From: Malurus cyaneus samueli
Lineage: Eukaryota > Chordata > Aves > Passeriformes > Maluridae
Assembly: GCA_009741485.1 (NCBI GenBank)
Contig: VKON01002321.1
Coordinates: 550,591-614,590 of the forward strand
DNA: 64,000 bases
Direction of reading: 5' to 3'
Shown here: positions 20,808 through 32,370 of the stretch, piece after piece
How the letters are laid out: each line of letters opens with the position of its first letter
Position numbering within the stretch: the first letter of the stretch is position 1
Made by a program: the position numbers and the translations under genes
Notes under the pieces: generated by a model
Database searches by the model: none
What the model saw: the letters and a program-made list of their open reading frames with translations, nothing else
What the model was told of the DNA's origin: nothing

Positions 20808-22904
20808 CATCTGCAGGGAGGAGCAGGGATGGGCCGCCTGGAGCACGTCGCTGCTGGTGTAGATCAGGCTGGCGCAGCTGCGGAAGTCCTTGAGTGTCGT
20901 GCAGGGTCAGCGAAGAGGCCTGAGGAGGACTCCTTGCCCCATCCCGGGCTTTGTCGGCGACCCGATGGAGCCCGCGGCCAGTCCAGCAGCCGCGCGGGCT
21001 GGGCCAGCCCTGCCCGTCCTCGGAGTTTGTCCGGCCGAGCAGACTGCGGCGCCTGGACAGCCGTTTGGGTTGTCCCCATGGGAGGCTGGGGCGGGCGGTG
21101 AGCAGGGCCTGCAGGCGGAGATCGGGATGGAGACGCGGGGGTGGTACGGGGAGGACTGGGGAGCCCTGAGCGGTCCCAGGACTTTGTCCAGGAGAGGGTG
21201 GGGAGCCCTGGCAATCCCCTGAGGCAGGAGTAGGGATGGGGAGCAGCCCTGAGCGCCCTGGGTGTATCAGGAGAGGGACTGGGGGCCTGGCGCGTTGAAC
21301 GGGACTCTGATCTCCTACGGGGGTGGCTGCAGAGGGTGGGGCACAGCCCTGAGAAGTCCCTGGATGTATTAGGAGAGGTATGAGGAGCCCTGAGCAGTCC
21401 CTGAAGGGCAGGAGAGGAATGGAGATCCCTGAGGAGTCCCTGGGGGTGTCGGGAAGGATGGGGAGCTCAGAACAACCTCATGAAGCGGCTCCGGAGAGGG
21501 GATGGGGAACAGCCTGCAGCCGGTCTCTGGTGTATCAGGACGGGATGGGAGCCCTGAGCACGTCCAGGATTTGTCAGGAGAGGGATGAGGAGCCCTGAGT
21601 TTGGCAGGGGCTGGAATCAGGCACCCAGGGCCGTTTTTGCACCGAGGGATAAATCAGGATTATTTACACGTGCTTTGCTCACATCCCCACCTCTGTGACG
21701 GGAACGAGGGGCTGGAGATGATTCTGCCTCCTCAGCCCTGAAAGGGCTGAAAATTGTCCGGCTGGTCTTCAAAATGAGGAAAATGGAGATGGGAAGGTGC
21801 ACAGGAATAGCTGAGTTTAGGCCAAGTGAGCTGAGGCTCGAAGAGTTTTGATTTGATTGCTGCAGAGGACACGAAATGGGAAGGATGCACTGAAAAGCTT
21901 CATCCAGACTCTGAAAACAGATCGGGCTGTCCTCCCCTTCCCAAATCTCCTCCTTGTCCAAACTCTTCAGTCAGGGAGAAGTTTGTGGGTAAATCCCAAA
22001 AATCCATCAAGGGAAAAATGTGAAAGATGGGGGTGCACAGGATCCCTTGGTGTGGGGGCAATTTGTGCCTAATCCCAATATCATTTTGGGGAAAAATAGG
22101 GATTGACTTGGTGCTTGGTCAGGCAACAGTTTGTGAGGTATCCCATCAGTCAGGGAAAATGGGAGTGTCCGTTGGTGCTTGGTCAGGGCATTTGTGAACC
22201 CCTCAGATTTGGAAAATGGGAAAATGGGAAAAATGTGTTCCCAGAAAACTGCTGCTCCCTGGCTGAAAAATGAAGATTTCCAAGAACAACTTAGGAGGAG
22301 GGTGAATTAATCTCTCCCACTTCCATCTGAGGATTTGCAGGAGGCCTTCATCAATTATTGGACACTTTGAACATATCTATTCCAGGAAAAATAGCTCTTC
22401 CAATTAACAAAACTCAACTGGGACCGCCTAAAAATATCTGACAGACTCCAGATATTGTCATTCCCATCTTCAAAACAGACAGATAAGAGAGAGAGAGAGT
22501 CAGTGCCCTCCGTGGGAACAGAATATCTTTATTCTTACCCACAACTGTGAATGAGTTGTCCAGCGCCTGGATGCTGGAGCTGAGGCAGCTCTACCTGAGT
22601 CACGAGAGCTTGTGCCAGCTGGAAGCTGCGAGCTTCCCGCACTCCTATGCGAGTATTCTTGCACTGCCCCGGGACTGGACAGGAGACTGACCGAGGCCTT
22701 AATGCGAGGAGATTGTACTGGGGCATCTCGAGGGGAGGCTCGCCAGGTTTGAGCCCTGCCAGCCCTGCAGATGCTGGGGAGGGATAGCGCGAATGGGACA
22801 TCATGGGGCTCCTTCACCTTATGGGTGTGGGGTGCCCGGCTCCGTTCACATCCTGAGTGTGCATCGAACCCCGAATCAGCACAATCTCTGCCCCAGCAGA
22901 CATC

Positions 22905-23600
22905 TCGAAGTCCCCATAGCATCACGATCACGTCCCCAGATCACTGATCCGAATCGAATCCCAGATCACAGCCCCGAATCGCACTGTTAATTCCACAGTC
23001 ACAGCAATCACAGAATACACAAAATCCCTCAGCAGAATCAATCCCAGAATCTACCGAAACAATCACAGAAGTCAGATCCTCACCGACACTCCTGAACATC
23101 ACACGATCCCCGCACGAATCCAGACATGCACCCGACACTAAGCTCCATCCTCCTGAACCCTCATCGATCACGAGTCAACCGAGTACACTAGTCAATCCAA
23201 ATCCCACAGAAAATCCAGATCCTCGACGATCAGAAGAATCAAATCCCATAATCACAGACAAACAATCACAGAATCCCAGGTTACAGAGTCCAGAATCTCA
23301 GAGTCCAGAATCCCAGAATCTCAGAATCCGGATCATGGATCATGGAATCACAGAATTATGGAATGAAAGAAACACACAGATCTCAGAGTCACAGAACCAG
23401 AATCTCAGTCACAGAATCCCAGACATGGAATCACAGAATCACAGAATCTCAAATCAAAGAATCAATACATAATCCAGAATCTCTGAGTAACAGATCAATC
23501 CCAGAGTCACAGAATCCAGAAATTCAGAATCATGGAACAGATCCGATCATGGAATCATGGAATCACAGAATCTCAGAATCTCTAGAATCTGCCTAGAACC
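22905..23600. repeat. CAGAATC-type minisatellite, left arm
   Basis: Degenerate runs of CAGAATCACAGAATCC and variants. This is the mirrored, damaged copy of 25645-26545 and is about 200 bp shorter. Confidence 0.9.
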
Positions 23601-23741
23601 CTGGAATTCAACCACAAGAACCTGAACCTTGCTTGGGAATGACCTAATTTTTTATTCATCGAACGGATGCTGGGTGCTCTGACCACTGATCCTCACTCAA
23701 CCATTTGTTTAAAGCCTTAATAAGCAGATTCCTAAAATGCT

Positions 23742-23815
23742 CATCCCAGATGGTTTGGGTTGCAGGAACCTTTAATTCCAACCCCCCCCACCGGGCATGG
23801 AGTAATCCAAAACTC
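23742..23815 (-). mobile_element. CR1 3'-end fragment, left palindrome arm
   Basis: CAGATGGTTTGGGTTGCAGG followed by ACCTTTAATTCCAACC on the plus strand is the reverse complement of the CR1 3' untranslated end. Its mirror image is at 25400-25480. Confidence 0.6.
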
Positions 23816-24504
23816 TTGTTTTTAGGGATGCAGGGATAGGATGCTGTGGTGTGGTGGTTTTTTACAGCACGCAGGGTTTGCTGGGGAAGGTTTCTGACAC
23901 CTCACAGGTTCCAGATGGTGACTGGAGCCGAGGATTTCACAGTCTCCGGATATTTTTAGCATGGGAAGATTTTTGTGCAACAACTGTTGCCTTTTCTAGC
24001 AACAGCTCTGAGTCTCCAGGAGAACTGCTGAGACCTTGTGAAATTCAGGTTTTGCATAACATTCAGTAGTAAAAAGCGAGGTTTGGATGGAAATTGAATT
24101 TTTTTTTCCAGTGGTCTGAGGCTGGGGAAGGCAAATAAAAAAAAAAGCTTTTGCAGAGCTGTGATTTGTGGGAACTTCTCAGTTATAGGTGCTTGAAGAA
24201 GCTGTGGAGCTGTTTTGGGGATGCCAGGACCGATTTTGTGATTTGGGCTGGAAAATAAAGGATTTTGTGAGCTCTGAGATCATGTTCCCTGTCCTTGGGT
24301 GACTTGGGGTTCAGAGGAGCTGCATCACAGATGGTGGCAGAAGGAATCCCTCAGAATGGGATTTCAGAAACTGAGAAACTTCTCAAGAAATTAACCCCTC
24401 TTTGCACAAATTTTGTGATGTCTGACAATATTCCAGTGGTGGCAGCATCCTTGTGAAAATTTAAAATGCTCTGGGAGAAGATCACCTGCTTTTTCGAGCA
24501 GGCA

Positions 24505-24700
24505 ACACCTTCTCCAAAACCTTCTCAAAACCTTCTCCAAAAAATTCTCCAAAAACATTCTCCAAAATCTTCTCAAAAATATCTTCAAACCTTTCCAAAA
24601 CCTTCTTCCAAAAAATTCTCCAAAACCTTCTTCCAAACCTTCTTTCCCCGTCCCCATGAAGCTCTGGGCACCAACTGCAGCCCAGACTCCTGAAACCCTG
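24505..24700. repeat. 12-bp minisatellite plus spacer at the palindrome apex
   Basis: This stretch closely resembles 18770-18950, including the variant run with AAAAATTCTCC and TCTTCTCAAAAATATC and the spacer CCCCGTCCCCATGAAGCTCT. It forms the non-paired spacer between the two arms of the inverted duplication. Confidence 0.9.
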
Positions 24701-25399
24701 CTCGAAAAAGCAGGTTGATCTTCTCCCAGAGCATTTTAAATTTTCACAAGGATGCTGCCACCACTGGAATATTGTCAGACATCACAAAATTTGTGCAAAG
24801 GGGGGGTTAATTTCTTGGAAAAGTTTCTCAGTTTCTGAAATCCCATTCTGAGTGGATTCCTTCTGCCACCATCTGTGGATGCAGCTCCTCTGAACCCCAA
24901 GTCACCCAAGGGACAGGGAACATGATCTCAGAGCTCACAAAATCCTTTATTTTCCAGCCCAAATCACAAAATTGGTCCTGGCATCCCCAAAACAGCTCCA
25001 CAGCTTCTTCAAGCACCTATAACTGAGAAGTTTCCCACAAATCACAGCTCTGCAAAAGCTTTTTTTTATTTTGCCTTCCCCAGCCTCAGACCAGCTGGAA
25101 AAAAAAAATTCAATTTCCATCCAAACCTCGCTGTTTTACTACTGAATGTTATGCAAAACCTGAATTTCACAAGGTCTCAGCAGTTCTCCTGGAGACTCAG
25201 AGCTGTTGCTAGAAAAGGCAACAGTTGTTGCACAAAAATCTTCCCATGCTAAAAATATCCAGGAGACTGTGAAATCCTCGGCTCCAGTCACCATCTGGGA
25301 ACCTGTGAGGTGTCAGAAACCTTCCCCAGCAAACCCTGCGTGCTGTAAAAAACCACCACACCACAGCATCCTATCCCTGCATCCCTAAAAACAAGAGGA

Positions 25400-25480
25400 G
25401 TTTGGGATTTACTCCATGCCCGTGGTGGGGGGTTGGAATTAAAGGGTTCCTGCCAACCCAAACCATTCTGGGATGAGCAT
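25400..25480 (+). mobile_element. CR1 3'-end fragment, right palindrome arm
   Basis: This carries GGTTGGAATTAAAGGGTTCC then CCAACCCAAACCATTCTGGG, the CR1 3' end in plus orientation. It runs opposite to 23742-23815, as the palindrome requires. Confidence 0.6.
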
Positions 25481-25644
25481 TTTTAGGAATCTGGCTTATT
25501 AAGGCTTTTAACAAATGGTTGAGTTGAGGATCAGTGGTTCAGAGCACCCAGCATCCGTTCTCAGATTGAATTAAAGTAAATTTAGGTCATTCCCAAGCAA
25601 AGGTTCAGGTTCTTGTGGGTTGAATTCCAGGGTGTGTCTTTAGG

Positions 25645-26545
25645 GCAGATTCTGAGATTCTGTGATTCCATGATTCCATGATTCTGGGATTCTGTGTTCC
25701 ATGATTCTGAATTTCTGGGATTCTGTGACTCTGGGATTGATTCTGTTACTCTGAGATTCTGGGATTATGGTATTGATTCTTTGATTCTGAGATTCTGTGA
25801 TTCTGTGATTCCATGATTCTGGGATTCTGTGACTGAGATTCTGGGATTCTGTGACTCTGAGATTCTGTGTTTGTTTCTGTCATTCCATAATTCTGTGATT
25901 CCATGATTCCATGATTCTGTGATTCTGAGATTCTGGGATTCTGTGACTCTGAGATTCTGGGACTCTGTAACTCTGGGATTCTGTGATTGTTTCTGTGATT
26001 ATGGATTGATTTTGTTACTCTGATATTCTGGGATTCTGGGATTGTTTCTGTGATCTGGGCATTCTGTTATTAAAAGAGAGACGTGGGATTTGTGATTCAT
26101 TCCTGTGACTCTGTGACTCGTGATTCAGATGTTCAGTGACTTTCTGGGATGGCATTCGGTAACTCAAATCGTGATTTCTGTGATTCTTTCTGGATTCTGG
26201 AATGGTTTCAAGTGATTCTGGATTGATTCTGGAACGCTGTGAATCCGTGAATCTGTGATCATATTTCTGGGATTCTGGGATTGTTTCAGTGATTCTGTGA
26301 TTTATTCTGTGACTCTGTGATTCTGGGATTGTTTCAGTGATTCTGTGATTTATTCTGGACCAACTTCAGGGCAGTTCTGGATTGGTTCTGTGATTTCGGG
26401 ATTCACAGAAGAGATTTGGTGATTCTGGGATTGTTTCAGTGATTCTGGGATTGATTCAGTGATTCTGGGATTTATTCTGTGACTCTGTGATTCTGTGATT
26501 CTGTATCTGTGAATTCTGTGAAAAAAAATCTGTGATCTGGGATCC
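25645..26545. repeat. GATTCTG-type minisatellite, right arm
   Basis: About 900 bp of 8-10 bp units such as ATTCTGTG, ATTCTGGG and ATTCCATG. The motif TTCTATGATTCTATGA is the known 3' tail of avian CR1, so this array may be an overgrown CR1 tail. Confidence 0.9.
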
Positions 26546-27894
26546 GTATTGCACACTCAGGGATGAACTGAGCCGTGGCACCCCGCACAGTGTGAAGGGG
26601 ATCCCATCACCCATCCTGCTCACCCTCCCCAGCATCCCAGGGCTGGCAGAAATCTCCAAGACCTTGGCTGAGCCTCCCCTTCGAGATTCCCCCATGACAA
26701 ATCTCCTCTCTGCAATTAAGGCCTCGGAGTCTCCTTTCCATTCCCGGGGCAGTTTGTCAATAAATTACTCTCATTAAGGAGATTGCGTTGGAAGCTCTGC
26801 ATCTCCAGCTTGGCACTGAATCTCTCCTGTGACTTTGCAGTTGTAGTAGTTCTGCTTCTTTTCAGCTCCAGTCATTTCCAGGCTGCTGGGACATATTCTT
26901 TTCATTCACAGTTGTGGGTAAGAATAAAGATATTCTGTTCCCACGGAGGGCACTGACTCTCTCTCTCTCTTATCTGTCTGTTTTGAAGATGGGAATGACA
27001 ATATCTGGAGTCTGTCAGATATTTTTAGGCGGTCCCAGTTGAGTTTTGTTAATTGGAAGAGCTATTTTTCCTGGAATAGATATGTTCAAAGTGTCCAATA
27101 ATTGATGAAGGCCTCCTGCAAATCCTCAGATGGAAGTGGGAGAGATTAATTCACCCTCCTCCTAAGTTGTTCTTGGAAATCTTCATTTTTCAGCCAGGGA
27201 GCAGCAGTTTTCTGGGAACACATTTTTCCCATTTTTTCCCATTTTTCCCTAAATCTGATTTTTGGGATTGTTCACAAATTGCTCCTGACCAAGCACCAAT
27301 GGACACTTTCTCATTTCCCTGACTGATTTTGGGATATACCCACAAACTGTTGCCTGACCAAGCACCAAGTCCATAATTTATCCCTATTTTTTTCCCCTAA
27401 AACTGATATTTGGGATTTAGGCACAAATTGCTCCCTGACCAAGCACCAAGTGGATCACTTTTCCACATTTTTTCACATTTTTCCCTTGATGGATTTTTGG
27501 GATTTACCCACAAACTTCTCCCTGACTGAAGAGTTTGGACAAGGAGGAGATTTGGGAAGGGGAGGACAGCCCTGCATCTGTTTTCAGAGTCTGGATGAAG
27601 CTTTTCAGTGCATCCTTCCCATTTCGTGTCCTCTGCAGCAATCAAATCAAAACTCTTCGAGCCTCAGCTCACTTGGCCTAAACTCAGCTATTCCTGTGCA
27701 CTTTTCCCATCTCCATTTTCCTCATTTTGAAGGCCAGGACAATTTTCAGCTCTTTTCAGGGCTGAGGAGGCAGAATCATCTCCAGCCCCTCCTTCCCTGC
27801 CACAGAGGTGGGGATGTGAGCAAAGCATGTGTAAATAATCCTGATTTATCCCTCGGTGCAAAAACGGCCCTGGGTGCCTGATTCCAGCCCCTGC

Positions 27895-28906
27895 CAAACT
27901 CAGGGCTCCTCATCCCTCACCTGACAAATCCTGGGATTGCTCAGGGCTCCCTATTCGTCTCCTGACAAATCCTGGGACTGTCAGGTGTTCCCCATCCCTC
28001 TCTGCCCAGGGATTGCTCAGTGCTCCCATCCCTCTCCTGCCTTTCAGGGATTGCTCTGAGCTCCCCATCCTTCTCCTGACACCCCCAGGGACTCCTCAGG
28101 GATCTCCATTCCTCTCCTGCCCTTCAGGGACTGCTCAGGGCTCCTCATACCTCTCCTAATACATCCAGGGACTTCTCAGGGCTGTTCCCCATCCCTCTCA
28201 TGCCACCCCCAGGGACTCAGAGTCCCTTTCAGGACCTGCTCAGGGCTCCCCATCCCTCTCCTGATACACCCAGGGACTGCTCAGGGCTGCTCCCCATCCC
28301 TCTCCTGCCTTTCAGGGATTGCTCAGGGCTCCCCATCCCTCTCCTGACAAATCCTGGGACCGCTCAGGGCTCCCCATCCCTCCCCTACCACCCCCAGGGC
28401 TGTTCTCCATCCCTCTCCTGCCTTTCAGGGCCTGCTCAGGGCTCCCCATCCCTCTCCTGATACACCCAGGAACTGCTCAGGGCTGTTCCCCATCCCTCTC
28501 CTGCCTTTCAGGGATTGCTCCGAGCTCCCCATCCCTCTCCTGCCACGCCCAGGGACTGCTCCAGGCTCCTCATCTCTCTCCTGACAAACCCTAGGACTGC
28601 TCAGGGCTGTTTCCAATCCCTCTTCTGCCTTTCTGGGACTGCTCAGGGGTCTCCATCTGTCTCCTGACAAATCCTGGGACTGTTCAGCGCTGTTCCCCAT
28701 CCCTCTCCTGCCTTTCAGGGATTGCTCAGTGCTCTCCATCCCTTTCCTGCCTTTCTGGGACTGCTCAGAGCTATTCCCCATCCCTTTCCTGCCTTTCTGG
28801 GATTGCTCAGAGCTATTCCCCATCCCTTTCCTGCCTTTCTGGGACTGCTCAGAGCTATTCCCCATTCTTTTCCTGCCTTTCTGGGACTGCTCAGTGCTCC
28901 ATCCCA
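27895..28906. repeat. Minisatellite with units of about 30-38 bp
   Basis: About 1 kb of units combining GGACTGCTCAGGGCTCCCCA, TCCCTCTCCTG and a variable linker (ACAAATCCTGGGA, ATACACCCAGG, CTTTCAGG). The units alternate in type, hinting at a higher-order arrangement. Its degraded mirror image occupies about 20890-21610. Confidence 0.9.
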
Positions 28907-29307
28907 CCCCTCACCACCCCACACCCCTGGCTGCAACCTGCTAAACCCAGCCAAGCCTTTTCGCTGCGAGTCAGAAATGCTGTCAGAGCCACCAGTGTCA
29001 CAAATCCAGCCTCGATTGTATCACAAGCGGGGAAATTGAGAAAAATGACAGCCCTGTTTAAAGCTGCCATTTTTGGTTATGTGTGACAAGAGGCACAGGC
29101 TCTGTGGTGCCTGGGTTGGCGGCGTGGGGAGGAGAAAGGGGCGAGAAATCGCTTGCCACTGGAGCAGGGATGGAAATGAAAATAAAATGTCATCACTTTC
29201 CGAGGAGACCAGGGCGTGGAGACAACTCCTGGGCGAGGAAGAGGCTCCTTTGTGGTTATTTATCAGGCTCCGGCTCATCTGAGCCGTGATTAACAGACGT
29301 CAGCTGC

Positions 29308-29733
29308 AATTTTTGACACTGCAGAGGTGGTTTTTGGGGTGGGGAGGAGAAGGCTGTAGGGCTGCTCTGTAAACCCATCCTTAAAGGAAAACTAGAGTGG
29401 TGAACAGCCTGGTTAAACAAATATTGAAACAAAAACTGTTTGGGAAGTTGATTTCCATGCAGCTCTCAGGCTCCCTCCTCAAATTGAGCAGGATGAAGAG
29501 GGGCTGAGGGTTTGGGAGGGAATTTTTGACACTACAGAGATGGTTTTGGGGTGGGGAGGAGAAGGCTGTGGGGCTGCTCTGCAAACCCATCCTTAAGGGA
29601 AAACCAGAGAGGTGTTTCCTAGTTAAAAAAATACTGAAACAAAAACCATTTGGGAATTTTATTTCCATGAAGCTCTCAAGCTCTCTCCTCAAACTGAGCA
29701 GGATGAAGAGGGGCTGAGGGTTGGGGAGGGAAA
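29308..29733. repeat. 213-bp tandem duplication
   Basis: Two units start with AATTTTTGACACTGCAGAGG (29308) and AATTTTTGACACTACAGAGA (29521), a period of 213 bp. Both contain ACCCATCCTTAA and GAGCAGGATGAAGAGGGGCT. They are about 85-90% alike by eye, so the duplication is old and not part of the assembly artefact. Confidence 0.93.
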
Positions 29734-30192
29734 GGGGGAGGTCTGAGCATCCCTGCTGGGCATCCCCACAGTCCTGGCTGCCCCTCCATCCCTCCCCACA
29801 CCCCCAGTGCCACCAGCTGAGGGCTGACCCCACCTCGGGGATGCCTTTGCAGCCCCTCAGCTCAAACCCAGCCCGCTCCTGCACTGCTGAGGCGCTGCTG
29901 CCAGCGGGGGATGCTTGCCAAACCCCTCTGGAGTCAGGAATTACAGATCCTGCTGGGTTTGGGGAGTGCCTGAAGGGCATTCAGGGCCGGGCTATGCCTC
30001 TCTGGTGGCAGCAGATGCTCCCCTAAATCAACCCTGCGAGTTCTGCCCTAAATAGACCCGTCAGACAACCCCACAGAGCTCCCCGAGGCAGCAGCAAATG
30101 CCTCTCATCTACAAACCCTGTTCCTGCCTTTCTCAGGAAATTTTCCTGATTTAATTCGTGGAGATTCTGGTGCAAATCTGAGGCAGGATGGG

Positions 30193-30410
30193 CACAGAAT
30201 GGTTTGGGTTGGAAGGAACGATAAAGATCATCTTTTCCCGACCCTTTTTCACGGACAGGGACAATTTTCACCGTCCCAGGTTCCTCAGAGCTCCATCCAA
30301 CCTGGAGCTCCAACTTCCAGGGAGCTTCTCTGGGAAATCCATTCCAGGGCCTCCCCACCCTCACAGGGAAGAATTCCTTCCTAATATAAAACAGCATTTA
30401 ATCACCAAAT
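30193..30410 (-). mobile_element. CR1 LINE 3' fragment
   Basis: The plus strand reads AGAATGGTTTGGGTTGGAAGG, then CTCCATCCAACCTGG, TCCATTCCAGGGCCTCCCCA and GAATTCCTTCCTAATAT, the reverse complement of the avian CR1 3' region. On the minus strand a decayed end of ORF2 is visible (GRPWNGFPREAPWKLEL). It inserted in the same orientation as GRIK4. Confidence 0.85.
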
Positions 30411-31683
30411 CCAATTTTAATCCTAAAAGATGCAGACAGAAAAAGGTTCAGGCTCCACAAGGCAGCAGCTGCTGTGCAAACCCAACTGTGGTGGGGAAGG
30501 GACAATTCCATTTGATTTCCAGGAGCTGGAATAATCAACCCCCTTTTTTTTTAATTTTTTTTTGTGATCAGTTAAGTCATCGATCCCAAATTCTCCACGT
30601 ACCAGAGGAAACGGAATTTTAACTTGATTTTAATTACTTGTTTGCTCTTGGCAGGAGCCACTCAGCACGGAGAGAGACGCGTGAATTTTTGTTTCCTCTC
30701 ATCCCCAACGCTGCATCCTGAGCAGCCTCACGGATGGAGAGGGGGCTGGGAGAGGCAGCTTGAATTAAATTTTTTTCTTTTTTCCCTTTTGGCTGCTATT
30801 GTTGAGCTGACAGAAACCGAGGCTCTGTCACTCACAGCACCCCTGACATGCGTTTCAAAAATGCAGATTGCAAAAGGAGCTGTGATACTGGGAAACTGGG
30901 AGGAACTGGGGAAATATGGACTCTCCTGAGCTTCTGGGAGAAGGTAAAACCACAGAGATGCAAAAAAAAAAAAAAAGAGGATCTATGGGAATAAAGGGGA
31001 ATAAAGACATCACACAACATCGTGTACATGATTTGTGGATTCCCAAGGGATTTTTGGGGGAGAACATAAATCCTTTGAGATAAGGACACTAATTGGGAGA
31101 AAAAAATAGGCAAAACAGGTGTTAAGTTATATTTTTAAAGGAGAATGACAGTGAGGTATTTGTGTTGGAATTGTAGGGAAGATTCCAGGGGTGGATTGTG
31201 TGTAATTTATCCTTCTGTTTTGCATTTGGATATTTGGTGTAGGAAATTTTTTATTCTGTTTAATTCAGTCGATCTTTTTATTGTTGTCATAAGTAAAAAC
31301 TGTGTGTTGAATTTTATGTGGATTTTATTGTGTGATTACGTGAATTAAATGTGGATTTTAATGATAATTCTTGTAATCCCTTGGGAATATTCCCAGCCTC
31401 TTCAAGCCACTCTGAAGGCAAAAAATCCATTCTGTGCCTGGGGAGGATGGGGAAGAAAAGCCAGAGGGCTGAGGGGTTGGACAGGAATGGAATCCACCAA
31501 TCCTGCTACACAGCAGAAAGAGAAAATAAAGGAAATAAGAGAAATAAAAGAATAAAGGTCGAAATAAATTTGCGCTTAAATAAGAAACCCAAATATTTTT
31601 ATGAGTCGTTCATTATCCTCCTATAACCAGGCAGGTTTGCAAATAATGGAGGGACATAAATGGCTCTAAAAGCGGGCTCTTAC

Positions 31684-31797
31684 CATGTGAACTCGGTAGA
31701 GGATGCTGATCCCCAGAGTCATGAAGGGTTTGGAGAAATCAATCACCTTCTCCCTCTCGGCCGTGATCGTCAGCCCCGCCACGGCCAGGTCGGCTTT
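31684..31797 (-). CDS. GRIK4: GRIK4 S1 exon with agonist-binding arginine, 114 bp
   Basis: This exon encodes 38 residues: [20 protein letters not shown] then [18 protein letters not shown]. It completes S1. The arginine in TAEREK is the conserved residue that holds the agonist alpha-carboxylate in all ionotropic glutamate receptors, and VIDFSKPFM is the family signature just before M1. The acceptor is TTCTCCCAG, the donor GTAAGAG, and both ends are phase 0. A CpG-rich block and a purine-rich tract lie upstream in the 8-kb intron (higher coordinates); a long AT-rich stretch lies downstream. Confidence 0.97.
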
Positions 31798-32039
31798 CTG
31801 GGAGAAGAGAGGGCAGACAAAATCAGGATCTGAGCCTGGGAAAGCAGCAAACCTGGGGTCACTCAGGATCCCTGCTCCTGGAGGGGCTGTCCCACCTTTT
31901 TGGGACATCCCAAACCAATGGTGAAATGCAGAGTTTTGCTGGTGGCCTCCACTGGCTCCCACATGGCTCTGCCTGGGTGGGTTTTACACAAGCCCTGCTC
32001 AAACTCACCCCACAGTTTAATCCATCACTCTGGATAGTT

Positions 32040-32370
32040 CTCCCCATTTTTCCTTCCCTTTCCCCATTTCTCCTCCTATCTCTTCATTTTTCCTTCCCTC
32101 TCCTCATTTTCCCCTCCCTATCCCATTTTTTGTTCCCCTTTCCCCTTCCCCCTCCCCATTTCTCCTTCCATTTCTCCATTTTTCCTTCCCTTTTCCCATT
32201 TTTCCTTCTCTTTACCCATTTTTCCTTTTCTTTCCCCACTTTTCCTTCCCTTCCCCAGTTTTTGCTTTCCCTCTCCCCATTTTCCTCCTCTCCCCATTTT
32301 TTGCTCCCCTTTCTCCTTCCCTTATCCCATTTCTCCCTCTCCTTCCCCATTTTTCCTTCCCCCTCAAGCT
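32040..32370. repeat. Polypyrimidine tract (polypurine on the coding strand)
   Basis: About 330 bp of units like TTTTCCTTCCCTTTCCCCAT. It is the sequence complement of the 19606-20226 tract type (GGGAGAAATGGGG versus CCCCATTTCTCC). It lies about 240 bp upstream of the second S1 exon in the transcript. Confidence 0.92.

Larger units (their letters stand above)
20890..24505. repeat. Left arm of a large inverted duplication (degraded)
   Basis: This arm is the reverse complement of about 24697-28720. Paired landmarks: 21626-21658 with 27840-27871, 23846-23886 with 25324-25364, and 24487-24503 with 24697-24714. It is about 400 bp shorter than its partner and riddled with indels and substitutions, worst nearest the gap. 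Features in it (CAGAATC repeat at 22905-23600, GA run at 22486-22500) mirror those of the right arm. Confidence 0.9.
24697..28720. repeat. Right arm of a large inverted duplication (cleaner)
   Basis: This arm is the partner of 20890-24505. Its minisatellites are more regular and its CR1 fragment closer to consensus, so it is likely the true sequence, continuing without break into 28720-31683. The arms are separated by about 190 bp of minisatellite. Confidence 0.9.
19604..31683 (-). other. GRIK4: GRIK4 intron between S1 and M1 exons, with gap and palindrome
   Basis: This 12-kb stretch as assembled contains a purine tract (19606-20226), ordinary sequence to 20782, a 25-N gap, the inverted duplication, a 213-bp tandem duplication, a CR1 fragment (30193-30410) and AT-rich sequence near 31100-31620. 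The 28960-31683 part appears ordinary and single-copy. The real intron could be several kilobases shorter or longer. Confidence 0.75.

Noticed and set aside
27895..28906. Repeat with variable linkers resembling a CRISPR array
   Set aside because: Linkers fall into a few recurring types and the locus is a vertebrate intron; it is a minisatellite.
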